Positions 32,678 through 41,431 of a DNA stretch of 64,000 bases are shown piece after piece; within the stretch, counting starts at the first letter, position 1, and the number at the start of each line of letters is the position of its first letter. The notes beneath the pieces were generated by a model. It searched no databases. It was not told the origin of the DNA and saw only the letters and a program-made list of their open reading frames with translations. The DNA is from Candidatus Avelusimicrobium vaccinum (GTDB lineage Bacteria > Elusimicrobiota > Elusimicrobia > Elusimicrobiales > Elusimicrobiaceae), in NCBI GenBank assembly GCA_902794895.1, contig CADBIY010000003.1, forward strand, positions 1-64,000. Reading direction: 5' to 3'. Made by a program: the position numbers and the translations under genes.

Positions 32678-35600
32678 TTATTCTTCCAGCATTACGGTGG
32701 AACTGCAACCGTCTGCTCCTAACGAAGTGGGTGGCGGTGTTTTGCGGCCCAAGTTTTTGATTTTATCGATTGACTGAGCCCACAAATTCTTGCCGACTTT
32801 CACTAAACTGGAATTGGCTAACATGCCCGGCGTTAACATCACGCTTGCGACAGCAGCAGCTTCCGCGACCACTAAATCCATGCCACTAAATCCGGTTGCG
32901 CCCACCAACCAACGCATCGGGAAAGACATCACGGCCGCTACTGGCATGGTATAGTTAATTAATAAGGCAATTTCTCGGCGATGTTTTGGCGACAGGCCTA
33001 CCATATATTCATACATTTGCGAGAAGAAGTTCCCTACCCCGAAACTTGCAATAATTGCTCCTGCAATCAAAGAAGACACATTGTTCCCGGCCGAAGCAGC
33101 CATCATAGCCGTTCCGCCCAAGGAAAACAGGGAAGATAAAGCATACATACTTCCGCCACTGATACGTCGGCTAATTATATTCCCTAAAATACGGCCCGCG
33201 GACATAGAACCGTACAGGGCTAAAGCCGTATAAGCATTGGCTTGTGCGCCGTCGCCCAATAAATTATGCATGGCAAAGGAAAAACCGTTGGAAACGCTTA
33301 ATTCGTGCATTGTTGCCAACGCCATAGCCGCCACCGACGGAGCCAATTTTGGTGTCATTAAAACTTTCCACAAACTGACATCCCGATGATCTAATGAGTC
33401 AAAGGCTTTCTGCAGTGCTATAGCACCGGTTTCTGCTTCTTCTGCGGAAGCCCCTCGGGCCAGTAATTTTTCACGCAAGGCATTTATACTCTCGGTTTCA
33501 TGTATAGAAACTTGCTTGGCTAAAGATGTCTTAAATTGTCTGATTTCTACGCGGGTCAAATCATCAATACTGGATTTAATTTCTTTCGCCACGCGCATAA
33601 GTATTTCACTCCCTTCTAACGAATGAATCGGTTGTTCGGCTAACGTCGTAGTTGTAGTGGCTAACATCTCTTTGAAATTATTACTGACTGTTGTTAAATT
33701 CATAGGGAAAGCATCTTTGTAAGCAATCCGGCGCAATTTCATGGCAGTCCATAACCCGAATATCGAGTACGGAATATAACTAGCGGAGAAATCTAATCCC
33801 AAGTCAATACCAAACGCATATTTCGCGGCCACATTCGTCATCCAGGGAAAGGCCAAGAATGCCATCGTTCCTAAATTTTTAAACATCGTGGCTGTTTGGA
33901 AAAGGACTACGTCACGCGCAGCCGCAGGAGTTTTGGTAAATACTTCTACAAAACGCCGTCCTAAATATTTTAAATTGTAAGTAGGGGCGGCGGGACCTGC
34001 TTGCGAAGCCGTTTTGGCTGGTTCGCTAAACGAATTTTTGGGAACTATTTTTCCGCGGTTTGCACTGATTAAATTATTTTGTACAAAGCGTGTAATATTG
34101 GTCCCCAAAGCAATCATTACACTTGAACTAATAAATCCGGCCAACTGCAACGAAGTCATTAGGTTATTTCCAAGGGCACCATATAATCCGGAGGCCAATG
34201 CAGTAGCACCCCCTGCCACAAACAGGCCTTGTCCCCAGCGGAGCACTTTTGCTTCTCCATACCGTTTGAGTAAGGGATTCACAAAACCCATCATCACCGG
34301 TAAAACGTTATTAATACTTAACATAATTAAACTCGCAGAAGATTCACCCATTGTAGAACGGGCTTTTAATTCCGGAGCCGTGGTTTTACCTAAACCAATT
34401 TGAAGGAATGGAACCGCCTGTGTTAATATACCGGTTTTATTACGGGTAGAATGAATTTCTAACGAAAAATTTGTACCGGGATTTCTTTGCATCAGCGGCA
34501 CCCAATACTTACTGTCTTCTTTAGGTAACCGGACATAGTAACCTTCTAATAAGGTTTGTTTCCCTTCCGGACCTTCATAATAAATCTTTCCGCTTTTTTC
34601 AAGCAGGATTTTGCCTTCTTGGGTTCCTTTCGGCAGCAATTTAGCATCTACTTCAAACAAAACATTTAATTTTTTCCCACTGTTAAAATCAACTGCCGGT
34701 AATGATACCGCTTTATAACGGACATTTGGACGGCGTTCAAGTTTTACACGTAATTCCCGGTGTAAAAAGGAACTTTCCCCTGCAGAAAGTGCCAATTGAT
34801 ACAAAGCCCCTGTAGAACTGGAAAGTTTAAAGAAAAAGTGTGCCATTTGTTTGGACGGTTGGGTCAAGTTACGGAGTTCAAAAATATGATCTTTTGATAA
34901 AACCACCCGGTTATATCCATCCGCTTTAATACCGGTATCAATAGTTACATCCACATTATGCAAAATACTTTCAACGGCTTCGCTGTTTTCCACAGTTAAT
35001 TTAAACCCGCTTTCTGCCACTTCTGCATGAGAAGGAGCCTCCGCCATTGCCTGCATATCTTCCGCTTCAATGCTTTCACTGGGGGCGAGGGAACGTTCAT
35101 ATACCGGGCGAACGGTATTATCATGCAATCCGGGTTCTTCTCGTATTGCTTGGCGGGTGGGAGTATCTTCTTCTTTGTGCCAGAAACGGCTTAACCAATT
35201 CCAGGCTTTTTCTGTCGTTTTCAAAATAGCAAATACCGGAAGCCCGCCATATAACACTCCGGAAGAAGATGAAGAAACTGCAGTAGTAGTTCCAGCACGT
35301 GCAACCGGTTGCTTTGCGGCAGACCCGGTTACATTTACCGGAAATTCTGTTTGAGGTAACTCGGACGGAGCCAATTGCATCCCAGAGGCCGTACCCAATA
35401 AATTCATGTCTGTTAGATCTGCAACAACACCGGATGCAGCAGGGGCCTGGGAAACAGAAGAAGTTTCGGCCGCGGGTTTTGCGGTCCGTCCTAATTCCAT
35501 CCATTTTTCTGTTGCAGCTAACGAATCGGAAGCATTTAATCCGTTTACTAAACTGCCGCTTTCCAACCAAACCGCTAATCCGGTCACTTGTTGACCCGGT

Positions 35601-36451
35601 TGTGCCGCTACAGAAGGATTTAAAGAAACCGGCAAGTGATTTTCCCGCGCGTAACTTGTTAATCCTAACCAAAATTCACCTTCTTGTTTTAAGGGAGCGG
35701 CCCACTCATTCAATAAGTCATACGCTCCTAACCGTAATAGTCCGCGTCCGGTTAGCCGGGTGGCAACTTCCGCTAACGGTCCACTTGCAGCAGCCTGATA
35801 TAACGAAATTAACGCTTGCGCATCTGCCGCTGTCCCGGTAAGCGCCAATGCCGCCGCATCAGATAAGGCTTTCCGGCAGGATTCGGCTGCATTTACTCCT
35901 TCCGTTGTACTTAATACGGTTCTCATGGATTGGCCGGAAATGGTTTTAAAAGCGGGCAAGTTTTTTTGCAAATCAGATCTTAAGAAATCTAAGGCTGTCT
36001 CTAATTGGGCAGGAGTTACCTGATGGGTTAGGGAAAGCAATACAAATTCATTGCGAAGTAGTGGAGCCTGTTCTAAAACAGGAGTGGCTAAAATGCGTTG
36101 GGCTACTCGGCTATAATCTCCATTAACTGCCAGGGAGGGGATTGCCGTTTTAGCAATCCAAGGCTGGTATTGAACAACCGTAGGAAGTTGCCGTTGCAAC
36201 CGGACCACTTGCCGGGTTGTTTGCGTTTGAATAGCCTGCGTGCGGGCCGTTACATGGGCAATTTGTTTTGTATTAGCACCAACGTTGCGTAATAACGTCG
36301 GCATATGAGTACCCGCTTGTGCAGCAAGACGGCTTGCTTGTGCCCCGGCACGGGAAACGGCGCGTCCTGCAGGAACCAATTGGGCCAAAGCAGGCGACGC
36401 GCTGTTAATCAGAATAGCAAAACTTAATATACCGCACAAAAGCGATTTCAT
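32678..36451 (-). CDS. Exported protein fused to MFS-like membrane domain
   Basis: A 1257-residue protein. Residues 1-23 are a signal peptide ending ALA-Q. Residues 24-690 are a large soluble part: helical Ala/Gln/Arg-rich segments, a Ser/Ala/Thr-rich linker around 340-400, and a beta-rich part (about 480-690). From about 700 the sequence is hydrophobic, with at least ten likely membrane spans in two blocks (about 700-950 and 1070-1230) split by a charged helical loop, a layout like a major facilitator transporter. Homology to a known transporter is not certain. Preceded by a short coupled frame and a terminator-like hairpin. Unlinked to recognisable substrate genes. Confidence 0.6.
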   Translation of the reverse strand: MKSLLCGILSFAILINSASPALAQLVPAGRAVSRAGAQASRLAAQAGTHMPTLLRNVGANTKQIAHVTARTQAIQTQTTRQVVRLQRQLPTVVQYQPWIAKTAIPSLAVNGDYSRVAQRILATPVLEQAPLLRNEFVLLSLTHQVTPAQLETALDFLRSDLQKNLPAFKTISGQSMRTVLSTTEGVNAAESCRKALSDAAALALTGTAADAQALISLYQAAASGPLAEVATRLTGRGLLRLGAYDLLNEWAAPLKQEGEFWLGLTSYARENHLPVSLNPSVAAQPGQQVTGLAVWLESGSLVNGLNASDSLAATEKWMELGRTAKPAAETSSVSQAPAASGVVADLTDMNLLGTASGMQLAPSELPQTEFPVNVTGSAAKQPVARAGTTTAVSSSSSGVLYGGLPVFAILKTTEKAWNWLSRFWHKEEDTPTRQAIREEPGLHDNTVRPVYERSLAPSESIEAEDMQAMAEAPSHAEVAESGFKLTVENSEAVESILHNVDVTIDTGIKADGYNRVVLSKDHIFELRNLTQPSKQMAHFFFKLSSSTGALYQLALSAGESSFLHRELRVKLERRPNVRYKAVSLPAVDFNSGKKLNVLFEVDAKLLPKGTQEGKILLEKSGKIYYEGPEGKQTLLEGYYVRLPKEDSKYWVPLMQRNPGTNFSLEIHSTRNKTGILTQAVPFLQIGLGKTTAPELKARSTMGESSASLIMLSINNVLPVMMGFVNPLLKRYGEAKVLRWGQGLFVAGGATALASGLYGALGNNLMTSLQLAGFISSSVMIALGTNITRFVQNNLISANRGKIVPKNSFSEPAKTASQAGPAAPTYNLKYLGRRFVEVFTKTPAAARDVVLFQTATMFKNLGTMAFLAFPWMTNVAAKYAFGIDLGLDFSASYIPYSIFGLWTAMKLRRIAYKDAFPMNLTTVSNNFKEMLATTTTTLAEQPIHSLEGSEILMRVAKEIKSSIDDLTRVEIRQFKTSLAKQVSIHETESINALREKLLARGASAEEAETGAIALQKAFDSLDHRDVSLWKVLMTPKLAPSVAAMALATMHELSVSNGFSFAMHNLLGDGAQANAYTALALYGSMSAGRILGNIISRRISGGSMYALSSLFSLGGTAMMAASAGNNVSSLIAGAIIASFGVGNFFSQMYEYMVGLSPKHRREIALLINYTMPVAAVMSFPMRWLVGATGFSGMDLVVAEAAAVASVMLTPGMLANSSLVKVGKNLWAQSIDKIKNLGRKTPPPTSLGADGCSSTVMLEE

Positions 36452-36663
36452 AAATTCTCCTTACCTATATTATCCGGAAAAAAAACGACAAAAAATAGGG
36501 CCAAAAGACCTAGATTTTCTAAGTTTTTGGCCCTATTATAAAATGGGACTAAATTGCACTTTTTTCGTATGGATTGGGAAATAGAAATCCGCCCCCCCTC
36601 TGCACACGGGAAAACCCGCTGGGGATTGCACTGACGCACCTGTTGTAAACCGACGCAGTACAT
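36448..36663 (-). CDS. Possible 71-residue leader ORF
   Basis: ATG at 36663 follows a strong AAAAGGAG site. The frame (MYCVGLQQVRQCNPQR and on) runs through a terminator-like hairpin and its TGA overlaps the ATG of the 1257-residue gene. The C-terminal part is what the hairpin and T run encode, so only a leader peptide may be real. Function unknown; translation of it could control the downstream hairpin. Confidence 0.35.
   Translation of the reverse strand: MYCVGLQQVRQCNPQRVFPCAEGGRISISQSIRKKCNLVPFYNRAKNLENLGLLALFFVVFFPDNIGKENL
36496..36535 (-). terminator. Terminator-like attenuator before the 1257-residue gene
   Basis: TAGGGCCAAAA (36496-36506) pairs with TTTTGGCCCTA (36525-36535); on the minus strand a T-rich tract follows. 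It lies between the promoter and the start codon of the large gene, so transcripts must read through it. Confidence 0.65.
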
Positions 36664-36692
36664 AACGACTCCTTTTATCCATCTCCATATAT

Positions 36693-36721
36693 ATTTTAGC
36701 AAACTTAAAATATAGCAACAA
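36693..36721 (-). promoter_or_regulatory. Promoter of the leader ORF and large exported gene
   Basis: TTGTTG (36716-36721), 17-base spacer ending in TGC, TAAAAT (36693-36698). It gives a 5' leader of about 235 bases for the large gene. Confidence 0.55.
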
Positions 36722-36827
36722 GCGGATAAAGGACCTATTTTTCAACTAACTGATTTGGATTAGAAATTTATGTCCACAGAGGAGGTAAGCAATTTTGAAC
36801 GAACGAGAAAAAACCCCTTCTTTATAT

Positions 36828-37310
36828 TTAGTTAAATTTTTCACGAAGTGCGCGTTGTACGCAAGGAGGAACCAGCGTGTCTAAATTTCCACCGCAACGG
36901 GCCACTTCCCGCACGGCGGAAGAACTGATATATTGTACCTGTTCACGGGCGGGTAAGAATACCGTCTCTAATGCCGGATTAAATAACCGGTTATAATGCG
37001 CTTGAGCCATTTCGCTCTCTACATCCGCACCTCCGCGAATGCCCCGCACCAAAATTTTAAGTTGGTGTTTTTGGGCATAGTCTGCCAGCAATCCTGCGGC
37101 GGTATCTACGATAATATCCGGATGATCTGCTAAAGCCTGTTTAAGAAGATCCACGCGTTCCGCTAAAGAAAAAAGGCCCTTTTTCGCCCCGTTTTCCAAT
37201 ACAAGCACTACCAGCGGCCCCCATAATTCCTTCGCTCGAAAAATAATATCCAAATGTCCGTATGTTACCGGATCAAAACTCCCGGCATATAATGCAATCG
37301 TTTTTTTCAT
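36828..37310 (-). CDS. coaD: Phosphopantetheine adenylyltransferase
   Basis: A 160-residue nucleotidyltransferase that makes dephospho-CoA from ATP and 4'-phosphopantetheine. GSFDPVTYGH (residues 10-19) holds the TxGH nucleotide-binding motif, and the C-terminal ISSSAVRE matches the family ISSTxVRE. Normal length. It starts seven bases after the exported NDK gene on the same strand, so the two are cotranscribed although functionally unlike. Confidence 0.95.
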   Translation of the reverse strand: MKKTIALYAGSFDPVTYGHLDIIFRAKELWGPLVVLVLENGAKKGLFSLAERVDLLKQALADHPDIIVDTAAGLLADYAQKHQLKILVRGIRGGADVESEMAQAHYNRLFNPALETVFLPAREQVQYISSSAVREVARCGGNLDTLVPPCVQRALREKFN

Positions 37311-37317
37311 AAAATTC

Positions 37318-38178
37318 TCAAAAATCTAAAACTTCTCCCGGTTTAAACCACAAGGCAATTTCTTGTTCCGCTTCGTCAGGTGCACCCGAAGCGTGTACAC
37401 AGTTTTGAATTACGCCGTTAACGGTATGCCCGTACATCCCGCGAATACTGTTAGGGTCTGCTTTTTCCGGGTTTGTTGCGCCGATTTCCGCACGCACTTT
37501 TGCGATGGCATTTTCCCCTTGGAAAACAAATGCATAAATTTTTTGATTGGGCACATTATTGTATTTTCCCAGCATATACGCAACGACTCCGTCCACAAAC
37601 GGTGTGCCCGCCAAATGTTTATAATGTTCCCGAATGATTTCTTCCGTGGCGGAAACTACTTTAGAACCAACCAGTTGCAATCCCAGTTTATCCAACCGGT
37701 CCAAAATTACTCCACTAATACGCTGTTCAATTGCGTCGGGTTTTATTAAAACAAGCGTACGTTGCAACTTGCCTCCGTTATTGACCCCATTGAATTGTAT
37801 ACTACCAGAGCCCGTTTCTGTTGTCTTCAACGATGTAACTGCCCCTCCCGTTAAAATTTCTTGACGGGGAAGAACCGCCCGGCGGACGGCACGGCTCACT
37901 TTTCTTTGTAAACTAACCGCTAGCGATTCTGTATCTGCTCCGGCCACGAACCCGGTTTTTTGGCCGTTCAAGGACCTACGGCAGGCACCCCTCGTTGCAT
38001 TCCCTACCCCGGCAACAGACACTTTAGGCAGTTGAACTGACACGCGTTCCCCTGCCTCAAGAGCCGCTTTACTGGCCTTGGTCATACCGCGTAGCCCCGA
38101 TACAATGTGTGCCGCCGCAGGAAACGGCACTGTTACAAAAATCAATAAACCGATTAAACAGCCTATGACCGACTTCAT
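37318..38178 (-). CDS. Nucleoside diphosphate kinase with signal peptide
   Basis: A 286-residue protein. Residues 1-23 are a signal peptide (ending FPAAA-H). Residues 24-139 are a low-complexity, basic linker with no recognised fold. Residues 140-286 are a complete NDK domain: Lys146 in IKPDA, Arg229, Thr235 (GATNP), Arg246, Asn259 and the phosphate-carrying His262 (NCVHASG). NDK interconverts nucleoside tri- and diphosphates and is normally cytosolic and about 140-150 residues long. A short insertion (KYNNVPNQ) precedes the KIYAFVF strand. No second, cytosolic ndk is in the window. The export signal is the odd feature. Confidence 0.85.
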   Translation of the reverse strand: MKSVIGCLIGLLIFVTVPFPAAAHIVSGLRGMTKASKAALEAGERVSVQLPKVSVAGVGNATRGACRRSLNGQKTGFVAGADTESLAVSLQRKVSRAVRRAVLPRQEILTGGAVTSLKTTETGSGSIQFNGVNNGGKLQRTLVLIKPDAIEQRISGVILDRLDKLGLQLVGSKVVSATEEIIREHYKHLAGTPFVDGVVAYMLGKYNNVPNQKIYAFVFQGENAIAKVRAEIGATNPEKADPNSIRGMYGHTVNGVIQNCVHASGAPDEAEQEIALWFKPGEVLDF

Positions 38179-38241
38179 ACTTTCTCCTTAATGCATAGTA
38201 TGTGATGTTAATCACCTTTTATATATGGTATCATAATTTAT

Positions 38242-39363
38242 ATGATAAAAAACCCCTTTTCCGATGAAATCTACTTGCGCCGCACCCATCCGCACAAACC
38301 GGATTTGCGGGATGAATTTTTCCGCGACCAAACCAAAATCATTCATTCTTTACCCTTTCGCCGGTTAAAACACAAAACACAGGTTTTTTTTGCCCCCAAT
38401 AACGATCACATTTGCACACGTATTGAACATGTGCTGCATGTGGCAACTATTGCCGCCACGATTTGCCGGGGACTTAAAAAAAGTGGGAATTGGGAGTTAA
38501 GCGAAGACCTTGCTTATGCAATCGGACTAGGACACGATTTAGGCCATGCTCCCTTTGGGCATGAAGGCGAGCGCGCGATTGATGCCTGCATCCGACCCAA
38601 CCGTTTTTTACATGAAGTCAACAGTTACCGGGTTGTAGAACATTTAGCCAACTATGGGGAGGGGCTGAATTTAACCTTTGCGGTAAAAGACGGAATTATT
38701 TGCCACTGCGGAGAAGATTTTGCAAACAACCAGTTGCGCCCGGCGGCCGTTCCCAACGATTTGGAAAAAATTACCGGCCGCAATCAAATGCCCTCCACTT
38801 ATGAAGGATGTATTGTACGGTTGGCAGATAAAATTGCTTATTTAGGCAGAGATATTGAAGATGCGATTAAAGCCGATTTAATCACTACCCAAGACATTCC
38901 CGTATCGGTTCGGGAGGAAATCGGCACTTCTAACGGAGAAATCATTAACACGCTTACCCTGGATTTAATCAACCATTCCAAAGATCAGGATTGTATCGGA
39001 TTTTCTGATGAAAAATTTGCCCTCATTTCGCAATTGCGCACCTTTAATTACGAACGCATTTACCACAATAGCCAAATGCGCCAACGTAAAGAAACCATTG
39101 ATAAATGTATTCACGATTTATTTGACTATTTCCGTCAATTATTTTCACGGTATCAGTTTGACTTTGAGGCTTATCAAAAAGAAGGCAAATTAACGGCTTT
39201 TAATTTCGCCAAATATATGCGTTCCATGCAAGCGGTCTATCACAATGATCCGGCACTGCTTGATACGATTATTGCCGATTATATTGCCGGCATGACAGAT
39301 TCATATGCGCTGGATGTGATGGAAGATGTAATCTTACCAAGTTCTATCAAATTTTTCAGTTAA
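38242..39363 (+). CDS. dgt: dGTP triphosphohydrolase-like HD protein
   Basis: A 373-residue HD-domain enzyme. RRLKHKTQVF (about 34-43), RIEHVLHV and HDLGHAPFGHEGE contain the metal-binding His/Asp set of the dGTPase family, which hydrolyses dNTP to the nucleoside and triphosphate. Length matches the shorter type (dgtpase-like) rather than E. coli Dgt. A promoter-like TATCAT is eight bases from the ATG and there is no Shine-Dalgarno. It ends at a bidirectional terminator. Confidence 0.88.
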   Translation: MIKNPFSDEIYLRRTHPHKPDLRDEFFRDQTKIIHSLPFRRLKHKTQVFFAPNNDHICTRIEHVLHVATIAATICRGLKKSGNWELSEDLAYAIGLGHDLGHAPFGHEGERAIDACIRPNRFLHEVNSYRVVEHLANYGEGLNLTFAVKDGIICHCGEDFANNQLRPAAVPNDLEKITGRNQMPSTYEGCIVRLADKIAYLGRDIEDAIKADLITTQDIPVSVREEIGTSNGEIINTLTLDLINHSKDQDCIGFSDEKFALISQLRTFNYERIYHNSQMRQRKETIDKCIHDLFDYFRQLFSRYQFDFEAYQKEGKLTAFNFAKYMRSMQAVYHNDPALLDTIIADYIAGMTDSYALDVMEDVILPSSIKFFS

Positions 39364-39369
39364 ACAAAA

Positions 39370-39397
39370 AAATCCCCGGGAAAAAACCCGGGGATTT
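39370..39397. terminator. Bidirectional terminator
   Basis: AAATCCCCGGG and CCCGGGGATTT around six A. It separates dgt from the convergent ankyrin-like gene. Confidence 0.88.
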
Positions 39398-39409
39398 ATC
39401 AACACAAAA

Positions 39410-40057
39410 TTAGAATAAATAAGAAGCGTTAGTTTTGAAGAAGTTAATCACACGCGACATACCCGGTTTATCCGCATTGACCAGAGCCGTCTGGGCTACG
39501 GTACGGCCAGCGGCATCTTTACTTAAGGCCAACACAACCCCTTTACGAATTTGAGCCGTTTGCGCCAAAGCACCGCCTTTATCCACGGCCAGCACTTGTT
39601 TAATTTGCGTATCCAATTCACTCCCTTTATACAACAAGAAGAACGTATCGGATTTTCCATAACTAATGTGAGCCATTAACGGAGTTTCGCCCATTTCATT
39701 ACGTTCATTGCGAAGTTGCGTAAAAATATCTTTCATTTTTGCCGGGCTCAACTGCCGAATCACCCGTGCTAATGCTTGCAAGGTATCCGCATTTTTAGCC
39801 AAGTGGAAGCAATTGTTACCAAATTTATCTTTGGCAGAAAATAAGGAGATGTTCTGAATGAGAGAAATCGATGCGACATCCCCCTCTTGCACCATTTTTA
39901 AAAAATCTTCTACGGCTAGTTCGCGGGCTGGACTCTTTTTTAAATAATGAGCAACTAAATCGGCCCGGCGTGAGGAAATATTAACCTCTTCAGCAAACAC
40001 AAAAGAGGTGCATCCCACCATTAAACCCACTGTAAAAATAGAAAGAATTTTTTTCAT
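39410..40057 (-). CDS. Exported ankyrin-repeat-like protein
   Basis: A 215-residue exported protein, signal peptide residues 1-22 (alternatively a lipoprotein, since VGC occurs at 14-16). At least two ankyrin-like units are visible (KDKFGNNCFHLAKNAD and NEMGETPLMAHISYG), with a third weaker unit at DAAGRTVAQTAL. Ankyrin repeats mediate protein contacts; the partner is unknown. Its 5' leader carries a foldable region at 40087-40163. A broken relative lies at 7243-7369. Confidence 0.65.
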   Translation of the reverse strand: MKKILSIFTVGLMVGCTSFVFAEEVNISSRRADLVAHYLKKSPARELAVEDFLKMVQEGDVASISLIQNISLFSAKDKFGNNCFHLAKNADTLQALARVIRQLSPAKMKDIFTQLRNERNEMGETPLMAHISYGKSDTFFLLYKGSELDTQIKQVLAVDKGGALAQTAQIRKGVVLALSKDAAGRTVAQTALVNADKPGMSRVINFFKTNASYLF

Positions 40058-40086
40058 ATTCGGCTCCTCTTATTTACAGTATGTAT

Positions 40087-40163
40087 TTTTTAGGGTGTTT
40101 TAACGAGGGCCTTTGGACCCAGAGGATAGGTTTTTTGGACCTAGATAAATCTAGGCCCTAAAA
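40087..40163 (-). promoter_or_regulatory. Foldable leader of ankyrin-like gene
   Basis: Outer arms TTTTAGGG and CCCTAAAA enclose a CCTAGAT/ATCTAGG hairpin and a GGGCCT/AGGCCC pairing, about 30 bases before the start. The core GACCTAGAT and GGCCCTA also occurs in the attenuator at 36496-36535. Confidence 0.4.
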
Positions 40164-40167
40164 TAAA

Positions 40168-40195
40168 ACGCCCCGGACTGGCACCCGGGGTTTAT
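40168..40195 (-). terminator. Hairpin downstream of tRNA-Gly terminator
   Basis: CCCCGG and CCGGGG pair, followed on the minus strand by a T-rich stretch. Possible second terminator for tRNA-Gly. Confidence 0.5.
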
Positions 40196-40208
40196 TGTAA
40201 ACATTCGT

Positions 40209-40238
40209 TAAAAAACCTCCGGATTACCGGAGGCTTTT
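40209..40238 (-). terminator. Terminator of tRNA-Gly
   Basis: CCTCCGG and CCGGAGG with a four-base loop; a T6 tract follows on the minus strand, directly after the tRNA. Confidence 0.85.
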
Positions 40239-40241
40239 AAA

Positions 40242-40315
40242 TGGAGCGGGCGAAGAGAATCGAACTCTCGTCTCAACCTTGGCAAGGTCGCGTTCTACCA
40301 TTGAACCACGCCCGC
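40242..40315 (-). tRNA. tRNA-Gly (GCC)
   Basis: Cloverleaf on the minus strand with acceptor GCGGGCG/CGCCCGC, anticodon loop TTGCCAA (GCC), discriminator T. CCA is encoded, unlike the two spacer tRNAs. Stand-alone gene with its own terminator. Confidence 0.95.
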
Positions 40316-40370
40316 AAAATCTTTATTTTCAACACTAAAATTATAACAAATTTTAAAGAATCACACAACT

Positions 40371-41342
40371 TTATTTTTTCTTACGCGATTGTTTTTTATT
40401 TTTAGTTGTCGGCGAAGGTTGTTTTTTTGGAGCAACCGGGGCAGCCACGGGTTCCGGGCCCAATATCAAAGAAGCAATGCTGCTCAGTTTTGGATTTTCA
40501 GCCACCGCCTTACGAACTGACGGATTGTTACGCAACGCTTTTAAAGTAGGGCTTCCCTCAATTACCGGTACGGCTTCTTGCGGATGGGAACGAAAATATT
40601 TTCCGGCAGGGCTAATTAATAAATAACTTATAAAACGACTCCCGGCCGTCATTCTTAACAACTGGTCATTATTCAGGACTTGCTGCACCACCTCACTATT
40701 AAAAAATTCCGCCAACCCGGCTTCATCTTGCACAAAAGCAAGCAGCATTTGCGGATCCTCCAGTAACGGGGCAACATCCGCACGGGCCAAAAAGGCTTTA
40801 TCCATCAGATCATTATCCAATAAAATCCGAATTAAAGCAGGGTCCGATATATTTGCTGAAAAGTTGGTGGTAAGTGCCCAGGGGGCGGCACCCACCGTTT
40901 GATAATTGCGGTCCGTAAATGTTTTTAAATTAAAACGGCTAATGATAGGCAAAGTGGATCCTAAATTATCTACTGCTACGTTACGGTCTTGCCCTTCTTG
41001 TACTTGAATATAAGTAACCTCGGTATTAGGGTTAAATTCATTTGCTTCCACTCGCAACCCTTGCAACTGCCCCGGATCTAAAGCCGCCACCAAGTCTTCC
41101 GCACGATTTTTGGCCATTAAATAAAAACTTAAAGTAATCAAAATAAGCAGCAGGCACACTCCGCCAATAACAACTAGCGGTAAATCTTTCTTTTTGATCC
41201 GTCCGCCCAAAGCCATTTCTGCCGGCTCCCCCGGCTGTGATTCCTGCTGTTCCGTTTTTTGGCTTGCTTTGGATGGATTAACCGCATGCGCAGGAGTACG
41301 CAATCTTTTTATAATTTCTTCGGTAGAAAGTCTTTTTTTCAT
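40371..41342 (-). CDS. Single-pass membrane protein with STI1-like repeats
   Basis: A 323-residue protein. The N-terminal 50 residues are cytosolic and polar, one transmembrane helix lies at about 54-75 (LPLVVIGGVCLLLILITLSF), and the rest would be periplasmic. From about 160 on, repeated units of the type DPALIRILLDN, DPQMLLAFVQD, NSEVVQQVLNN, NPSVRKAVAEN resemble the DP/STI1 helical repeats that bind peptides in co-chaperones. The C-terminus is Lys/Pro-rich. No family is recognised; a chaperone-like or scaffold role is a guess. Confidence 0.55.
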   Translation of the reverse strand: MKKRLSTEEIIKRLRTPAHAVNPSKASQKTEQQESQPGEPAEMALGGRIKKKDLPLVVIGGVCLLLILITLSFYLMAKNRAEDLVAALDPGQLQGLRVEANEFNPNTEVTYIQVQEGQDRNVAVDNLGSTLPIISRFNLKTFTDRNYQTVGAAPWALTTNFSANISDPALIRILLDNDLMDKAFLARADVAPLLEDPQMLLAFVQDEAGLAEFFNSEVVQQVLNNDQLLRMTAGSRFISYLLISPAGKYFRSHPQEAVPVIEGSPTLKALRNNPSVRKAVAENPKLSSIASLILGPEPVAAPVAPKKQPSPTTKNKKQSRKKK

Positions 41343-41431
41343 AATTAATATCCAAAAATTTTTGTTTGATTAAAATCAAGTATAATTTATTATATGAAAT
41401 CTGAATCTGTTTGTAGAAGCGGAGAAAAACA

